Assembly: GCA_030630015.1 (NCBI GenBank)
Contig: DAOVNV010000077.1
Coordinates: 1-10,031 of the forward strand
DNA: 10,031 bases
Reading direction: 5' to 3'
Source: Desulfuromonadales bacterium
GTDB lineage: Bacteria > Desulfobacterota > Desulfuromonadia > Desulfuromonadales > BM103
Shown: piece after piece, positions 6,470-10,031 of the stretch
Numbering within the stretch: the first letter of the stretch is position 1
Layout of the letters: every line of letters begins with the position of its first letter
The notes under the pieces: generated by a model
What the model saw: the letters and a program-made list of their open reading frames with translations, nothing else
Database searches by the model: none
Told to the model about the DNA's origin: nothing
Program-made: the position numbers and the translations under genes

Positions 6470-7504
6470 ATGGATAAGATTTTATTGCTCGCCCACACCC
6501 AGACTGACGGTTCGCTGCCGAAGGCCGCTTATGAATCGCTCAATGCGGCCCTGACTCTGGCCGCCGATCTAGGCGGTGCTGCAGTGACCGTTGGACTCAT
6601 CGGCGCTGATGTCCAGGCCGCGGCTGACAGCATCGCCACATGCGGCGCCGCAAGCATCCTTGCTGTGAGCGGCGAAGATTTCGCCGCCTCGCGTTACTCC
6701 TCAGACACGGTCGCCGTGGAGACATTAGTCAAGGAAACCGCACCGACCCTGGTACTCGCCCCGACCAGTTCACGCTTTTCCCGCTGTCTGCCGGGTGCGG
6801 CCTATCGTTGCGACGGACGCATCGAGACCCACATCACCGGCATAGAGGTTGTCGATGGGGCGGTGCAGGTGCAGCGCTGGTACTACCGCCAACGCATGGT
6901 TGCCTCTCTCTCGCGAGTCCAACGCCCCTGGTTTCTGGTGATCGATTCAGGAGTCTTCGAGCCCTGGCAGGGTGCTGCCGGATCCGTTGATGTACAAACA
7001 CTCGAGGTCGCCATTGGCGATGACTGCCAGCGCACCAAAGTGCTCGGCGTGCAAACCCCGGACAGCGACGCCCAGACGATCCGCCCCGATGCCAAGTTGC
7101 TGTTCGTTGCTGGGGCCGGCTGGACCAAGAAACAGACTGACGGCCAACTGCACATCAAGCAGGCCGAAGAACTGATCCTCGGCTTCATCAACAACAGCAA
7201 AGCGTCGCTCGGCAGCAGCAAGTCGCTGGTCGACCAGTCGAGCGAGGGTGGTGAAGTGATCAGTTTCATGAGCCACCTCAACCAGGTCGGCCAGACCGGC
7301 TCCACCCCGCGTCACCTAAAGGGGCTGGCCACCTGTTGCCATGGCGAGGAACCGCACACCGTCGGCTGGCGCTTTATCAGCGAGCGTCGCGCCATCAGCC
7401 TTGACCCCAACTGCGGATGGGCCCAGGGTAAAGCTGATGTCCTCTATGTGGCCGACGCTTTCGAGGTGATTGCCAAAATTAATGAGCTGCTCGCCGGCAG
7501 CTGA
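6470..7504 (+). CDS. etfA: Electron transfer flavoprotein, alpha subunit, divergent FAD site
   Basis: The large ETF subunit, which binds the redox-active FAD in its C-terminal domain and partners the beta subunit encoded 42 bases upstream. From ATG 6470 it is 344 residues, slightly longer than usual (~310-330). The N-terminal half shows APTLVLAPTSS (91-101) and the QRWYYRQRMVASL strand (135-147), equivalents of the family pattern. In the FAD domain VGQTG (273-277) is intact and LDPN...ADVLYVADAFEVI (311-334) matches the family tail. Two canonical signatures differ: the SGGRG-type arginine loop reads VAGAGW (213-218), and the SGAIQH motif is replaced by CCHGEEPH (289-296), keeping only the final His. 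These changes suggest altered flavin potential or binding. It is the last gene of the unit; a strong terminator follows within 25 bases. Confidence 0.83.
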   Translation: MDKILLLAHTQTDGSLPKAAYESLNAALTLAADLGGAAVTVGLIGADVQAAADSIATCGAASILAVSGEDFAASRYSSDTVAVETLVKETAPTLVLAPTSSRFSRCLPGAAYRCDGRIETHITGIEVVDGAVQVQRWYYRQRMVASLSRVQRPWFLVIDSGVFEPWQGAAGSVDVQTLEVAIGDDCQRTKVLGVQTPDSDAQTIRPDAKLLFVAGAGWTKKQTDGQLHIKQAEELILGFINNSKASLGSSKSLVDQSSEGGEVISFMSHLNQVGQTGSTPRHLKGLATCCHGEEPHTVGWRFISERRAISLDPNCGWAQGKADVLYVADAFEVIAKINELLAGS

Positions 7505-7524
7505 ACTCGTCTACTTTTGTACAC

Positions 7525-7555
7525 AAAACCCGGGATATTATCCCGGGTTTTTTTT
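7525..7555 (+). terminator. Intrinsic terminator after the ETF unit
   Basis: A perfect 12-bp stem (AAAACCCGGGAT pairing with ATCCCGGGTTTT, three-base loop) runs straight into eight T residues (7548-7555). It begins 20 bases after the etfA stop and ends the four-gene unit. The A run on the other side is only four bases, so it is mainly a plus-strand terminator. Confidence 0.95.
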
Positions 7556-7576
7556 CGTTCGCCCTTTCTTTAACTT

Positions 7577-7642
7577 TATCTCATCACTCATCTTGTCACG
7601 GCATAGCCTTTTGGCGAAGCCTGACGCCCAGAACTCAGAACT
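7577..7642 (-). repeat. Degenerate heptamer repeats NNNCTCA, inverted relative to 1295-1315
   Basis: CTCA recurs at a 7-base interval at 7580 and 7587, and AGAACTC-AGAACT is repeated at 7630-7642. The ten bases CAGAACTCAG at 7629-7638 are the exact reverse complement of 1294-1303. The repeats lie between the terminator and the promoter of the next gene. Confidence 0.4.
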
Positions 7643-7660
7643 ACAACTTCCCCAACAACC

Positions 7661-7669
7661 TGCTATAAT
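7661..7669 (+). promoter_or_regulatory. Extended -10 promoter of the BioD-like gene
   Basis: The sequence TGC-TATAAT is a perfect extended -10 element. The expected start of transcription is near 7676, about 30 bases before ATG 7707, leaving room for the AGGAG site at 7694-7698. No clear -35 hexamer is seen at 16-18 bases, which extended -10 promoters tolerate. The upstream terminator makes an independent promoter necessary. Confidence 0.7.
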
Positions 7670-7693
7670 CACAGGGTTACACTCCTCGCCTCC

Positions 7694-7698
7694 AGGAG
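7694..7698 (+). promoter_or_regulatory. Shine-Dalgarno site fixing the BioD-like start
   Basis: AGGAG lies eight bases before ATG 7707. The frame stays open back to 7470, but that upstream part overlaps etfA, the terminator and the promoter, and gives a low-complexity non-homologous N-terminus, so ATG 7707 is chosen. Confidence 0.85.
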
Positions 7699-7706
7699 AA
7701 GATCCC

Positions 7707-8801
7707 ATGGCCCGTAAACTGTTCATTGCTGCAACCGGCCAGGACTGCGGTAAAACCACCACCAGCCTGTCCCTGCTGCACCTTGCCCGCAAAAAATACC
7801 GACGCATCGGTTTTATTAAGCCGGTCGGACCCAAACCGGCCCGCTTCCATGATCGCTGGATGGACAAGGATGCGGCCCTGGTCGCTAAAGTTTACGGTCT
7901 GGAAGATGACCTAGAGTGGATGTCGCCGGTGGTTCTTCAGCCAGGTGACACTCGCAAGCTTCTGGACGGCAAGGCTTCGGCGAAAGCCTACGAAGAACAG
8001 CTGCTGGCGGCTTGTGCAGAGATGGATAAGCGTTGCGACTTCCTGATCATCGAAGGTGCCGGTCACAGCGGGGTCGGTTCGGTTCTCGGCCTGAGCAATG
8101 CCCGAGTCGCCCATATGGTCGGTGCCCCGGTTCTCATGGTGACCGGAGGCGGGATTGGTCATGTCATCGACGATGTCAGTATGAACATGGCCCTCTACCA
8201 GAAGGAGGGAGCAGAGGTCCGGTTTGTCATGCCCAACAAGCTGATTGCGTCCAAGCGCGACAGGACCTTGCATTACCTGTCGCTGGCCTCCGAGCAATAT
8301 GGCTTTGACGTTCACGGCGGGTTCAACTTCTCACCCATCCTGGCCGGCCCGACTTTTAAGCATGTAGCGAAGCTCCTCGGTCTGCCGATGCGTGCCAGCA
8401 AGGAGCAGGGGCTTAAGATTATCCACCATATCCAGCTTGGCGCAGCTTCCGCCGAAAGAGTGGTCAACATGCTTGACTACTCGACTCTGCTGGTCGTAAC
8501 CAGCAGTCGTGACGAACTGCTTGTCATGATGGCAGCCCTCTACCACATCCCGGAGTATCATGAGCGTCTTGCCGGCATTATCATCGCAGGATTCAAGCCC
8601 GTTTCAAAGATCACTCAGACAATTCTCGACAACAGCAATCTGCCGTTCATGCGCGCCGAGCAGACCACGGCTGACGTATTTGACACTGTCACCAGGGATG
8701 TTTCTAAAATCACTGCAGAGGACACTGAAAAGATTACCCTTATCCAGTCGCTGGCAGAAGAGTACCTCGATTTCGACCGGATCGACGCAGGGCTTGGTTA
8801 G
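7707..8801 (+). CDS. BioD-like P-loop protein with DRTGG-like domain (phosphotransacetylase N-terminal type)
   Basis: This 364-residue protein resembles the stand-alone BioD-like plus DRTGG module found at the N-terminus of long phosphotransacetylases (Pta). The N-terminal domain has Walker A in the order TGQDCGKTTTS (10-20), then GFIKPVGPKP (35-44) and IIEGAGHSG (114-122), all typical of dethiobiotin-synthetase-like ATPases. The C-terminal part (about 214-330) contains TFKHVAKLLGLP followed by a helix-turn region and LLVVTSSRDELLVMMAAL (261-278), matching the DRTGG fold pattern. No acetyltransferase domain follows, so it is not Pta itself. The family is often treated as regulatory or ligand-sensing, but the ligand is unknown. 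It stands alone between a terminator and an IS remnant, with its own promoter. A role as dethiobiotin synthetase is unlikely because of the extra domain and the lack of biotin genes nearby. Confidence 0.8.
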   Translation: MARKLFIAATGQDCGKTTTSLSLLHLARKKYRRIGFIKPVGPKPARFHDRWMDKDAALVAKVYGLEDDLEWMSPVVLQPGDTRKLLDGKASAKAYEEQLLAACAEMDKRCDFLIIEGAGHSGVGSVLGLSNARVAHMVGAPVLMVTGGGIGHVIDDVSMNMALYQKEGAEVRFVMPNKLIASKRDRTLHYLSLASEQYGFDVHGGFNFSPILAGPTFKHVAKLLGLPMRASKEQGLKIIHHIQLGAASAERVVNMLDYSTLLVVTSSRDELLVMMAALYHIPEYHERLAGIIIAGFKPVSKITQTILDNSNLPFMRAEQTTADVFDTVTRDVSKITAEDTEKITLIQSLAEEYLDFDRIDAGLG

Positions 8802-8846
8802 GAGTCTAGGTGAAGTGGTTAACTTGATACGTCCCCTTTTGCCGTT

Positions 8847-8863
8847 TGCTCAACTATTGAGCA
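8847..8863. repeat. Perfect inverted repeat, possible weak terminator
   Basis: TGCTCAA-cta-TTGAGCA forms a 7-bp stem with a three-base loop about 45 bases after the BioD-like stop codon. No T run follows on either strand, so it is a poor intrinsic terminator. It may be an RNA-stabilising hairpin, a relic of the adjacent insertion sequence or chance. Confidence 0.3.
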
Positions 8864-8891
8864 CATCACGCACTCCCGCAACTAAATCTAA

Positions 8892-9014
8892 GATTGGCGG
8901 CAGGATTACAATACCAACCAGCCGCATAGTTCACTGGGCAATTTGACGCCGGAAGAATTTGCAGAAACCATTCATACTTGGGACCGAAATATTAACTTGG
9001 AAGTGGCCCCATAA
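8892..9014 (+). pseudogene. IS3-family transposase (OrfB) C-terminal remnant
   Basis: Reading from 8892, the frame gives DWRQDYN, then QPHSSLGNLTPEEFAE, and stops at TAA 9012-9014 after about 40 residues. DW(R)xxYNxxRPHSSLGxLTPxEFA is the hallmark C-terminal end of the IS3-family DDE integrase-type transposase. The frame is closed by a TAA at 8889-8891 just before the motif. The rest of OrfB, all three catalytic acidic residues and OrfA are missing. The fragment is therefore dead: the scar of a past insertion followed by deletion. No terminal inverted repeats could be recognised. It lies between the BioD-like gene and the oxidoreductase gene, which ends only 27 bases beyond it on the other strand. 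Confidence 0.85.
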
Positions 9015-9040
9015 CTAAGGGAAGGTCACTGCTGCCAGGC

Positions 9041-10031
9041 TTATTCCGCCGCCTGCCAACCGGCGCTGAGTGCCTTGATGTTGATCTCCTGTAGCTCCGG
9101 CTTCTTGAAGATCTCGCGCAGGAACTCCTCCAAGTTGGCCAGGTCGAACATGCCGGTCTTGCGGGCGATGAAGCCGAGGACCACCACGTTGGCGGCCTTG
9201 ACGGTGCCCGCTTCGGCGGCCAGGCCGGTGGCCGGCAGGGCGAACACCTGCCCCTTAAGATCGGCCGGGACCTCGTCGATCAGTGAGCTGTTGTAGATGA
9301 TTATCCCTTCTTCCGGCACCATCGGACCGAATTTCTCCAGCGACGGCCGGTTCAGGGCGACCAGCATGTTCGGGTGGTCGACCACCGGGGAGCCGATGGT
9401 GTTCTTGCTCACCACCACCGAACTGTTGGCGACACCGCCGCGCATCTCCGGGCCGTAGGAGGGGAGCCAGGTGACCTCCAGATGATGTTCCATCGACATC
9501 TGGGCCATCATCTGGCCGAGAGAGAGAACCCCCTGCCCGCCGAAACCGGCGAACTTGAAGTGCATCTCCGGAAACGGCAAGGTGATGCTCTTGTCACTCT
9601 CCGCTTCCTCCTCACCGAGGCCGAGCTGTTTGGCGACCTGATCGAACTCCACCTGTTTGAGCAGCCGTTCCAGTGGCTCGCGCTCGTCGGTCAGATCCTT
9701 GATGACGCCAAGCGGGTACTGCTTGCAAACCACATCGTCGATCCACTTGCAGGCTTCCTCGGGATCCTTCTTCCAGTTGGTCGGGCACTGGGCGAGCACC
9801 TCGATGAAGGAGTAGCCCTTCTTATCGCGCTGAATCTCCAGGCCGCGCTTGATCACCTTGGTCGCCTGGCGGATGTTGCGCGGGTTGTTGACACCGACCC
9901 TGGCAACCAGGGTTGGGGCTTCCAGCCCGGCCATCATCTCCGCCATGCACAGCGGGAAACCGTCGTTCTTGATGCTGCGCCCGTAGGGAGCGGTGGTGGC
10001 GGTCTGACCGATCAGGGTGGTCGGGGCCAAC
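9041..10031 (-). CDS. 2-oxoacid:ferredoxin oxidoreductase, fused beta-gamma subunit (Kor/Vor type), N-terminus beyond window
   Basis: The enzyme oxidatively decarboxylates a 2-oxoacid to the acyl-CoA and reduces ferredoxin. The visible 330 residues run off the right edge; a TTG at 10030 is internal, since the thiamine-diphosphate motifs of the beta subunit must lie upstream. Residues 1-110 of the visible part match the end of the beta subunit: APTTLIGQT, TTAPYGR, ARVGVNNPRN and CPTNWKKDPEEACKW, ending YPLGVIKD, as in KorB/VorA-type enzymes. A charged linker (about 112-150, rich in Glu) follows. The gamma domain then begins with FAGFGGQGVLSLG (160-172), followed by PSYGPEMRGG. In most organisms beta and gamma are separate genes, so this is a fusion. 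2-Oxoglutarate or branched-chain oxoacids are the likely substrates, but the specificity cannot be read here. The gene ends convergently near the IS remnant with no obvious terminator. Confidence 0.9.
   Translation of the reverse strand, partial: LAPTTLIGQTATTAPYGRSIKNDGFPLCMAEMMAGLEAPTLVARVGVNNPRNIRQATKVIKRGLEIQRDKKGYSFIEVLAQCPTNWKKDPEEACKWIDDVVCKQYPLGVIKDLTDEREPLERLLKQVEFDQVAKQLGLGEEEAESDKSITLPFPEMHFKFAGFGGQGVLSLGQMMAQMSMEHHLEVTWLPSYGPEMRGGVANSSVVVSKNTIGSPVVDHPNMLVALNRPSLEKFGPMVPEEGIIIYNSSLIDEVPADLKGQVFALPATGLAAEAGTVKAANVVVLGFIARKTGMFDLANLEEFLREIFKKPELQEINIKALSAGWQAAE

Noticed and set aside
7470..7706. N-terminal extension of the BioD-like frame
   Set aside because: It would overlap etfA, run through the terminator and include the promoter. 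ATG 7707 with AGGAG and the MARKLFIAATGQDCGK opening is the sound start.
1466..10031. CRISPR arrays, tRNA or rRNA genes and phage or plasmid origin features
   Set aside because: I looked for spaced direct repeats, cloverleaf-like segments, rRNA motifs and iterons and saw none.

Overview
The window reads as chromosomal DNA from a GC-rich anaerobic bacterium. The gene content (a 2-oxoacid:ferredoxin oxidoreductase with fused subunits, plus an acyl-CoA dehydrogenase with its own electron-transfer flavoprotein and ETF dehydrogenase) and the GC-rich codon use best fit the Desulfuromonadales/Geobacterales group. That placement is inference from family resemblance, not a database match.

Layout. Positions 1-1252 (minus strand) hold most of an ABC-F ATPase whose C-terminus lies beyond the left edge. 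A divergent intergenic region (1253-1465) follows, with a heptameric repeat, homopolymer T and C tracts and candidate promoters. Positions 1466-7504 (plus strand) form a compact four-gene unit: a 746-residue acyl-CoA dehydrogenase, an ETF-quinone-oxidoreductase-like flavoprotein with a cysteine-rich C-terminus, ETF beta and ETF alpha. It ends in a strong intrinsic terminator at 7525-7555. A well-formed extended -10 promoter then drives a monocistronic gene (7707-8801) for a BioD-like P-loop protein with a DRTGG-like C-terminal domain. Positions 8802-9040 contain a small hairpin and the last ~40 codons of a dead IS3-family transposase. Positions 9041-10031 (minus strand) hold the C-terminal part of a fused beta-gamma subunit of a 2-oxoacid:ferredoxin oxidoreductase, cut by the right edge.

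How the genes work together. The four-gene unit has every step needed to take electrons from an acyl-CoA thioester (dehydrogenase), pass them through a dedicated soluble ETF (beta/alpha) and deliver them through an ETF dehydrogenase to a quinone or another acceptor. The components are not typical. The dehydrogenase has ~250 residues after its catalytic Glu. ETF alpha lacks several canonical FAD-site signatures. The ETF dehydrogenase has eight clustered cysteines where classical ETF-QO needs four. Together they look like a co-evolved, specialised electron-transfer module with an unknown substrate, and this is the most interesting content of the window.
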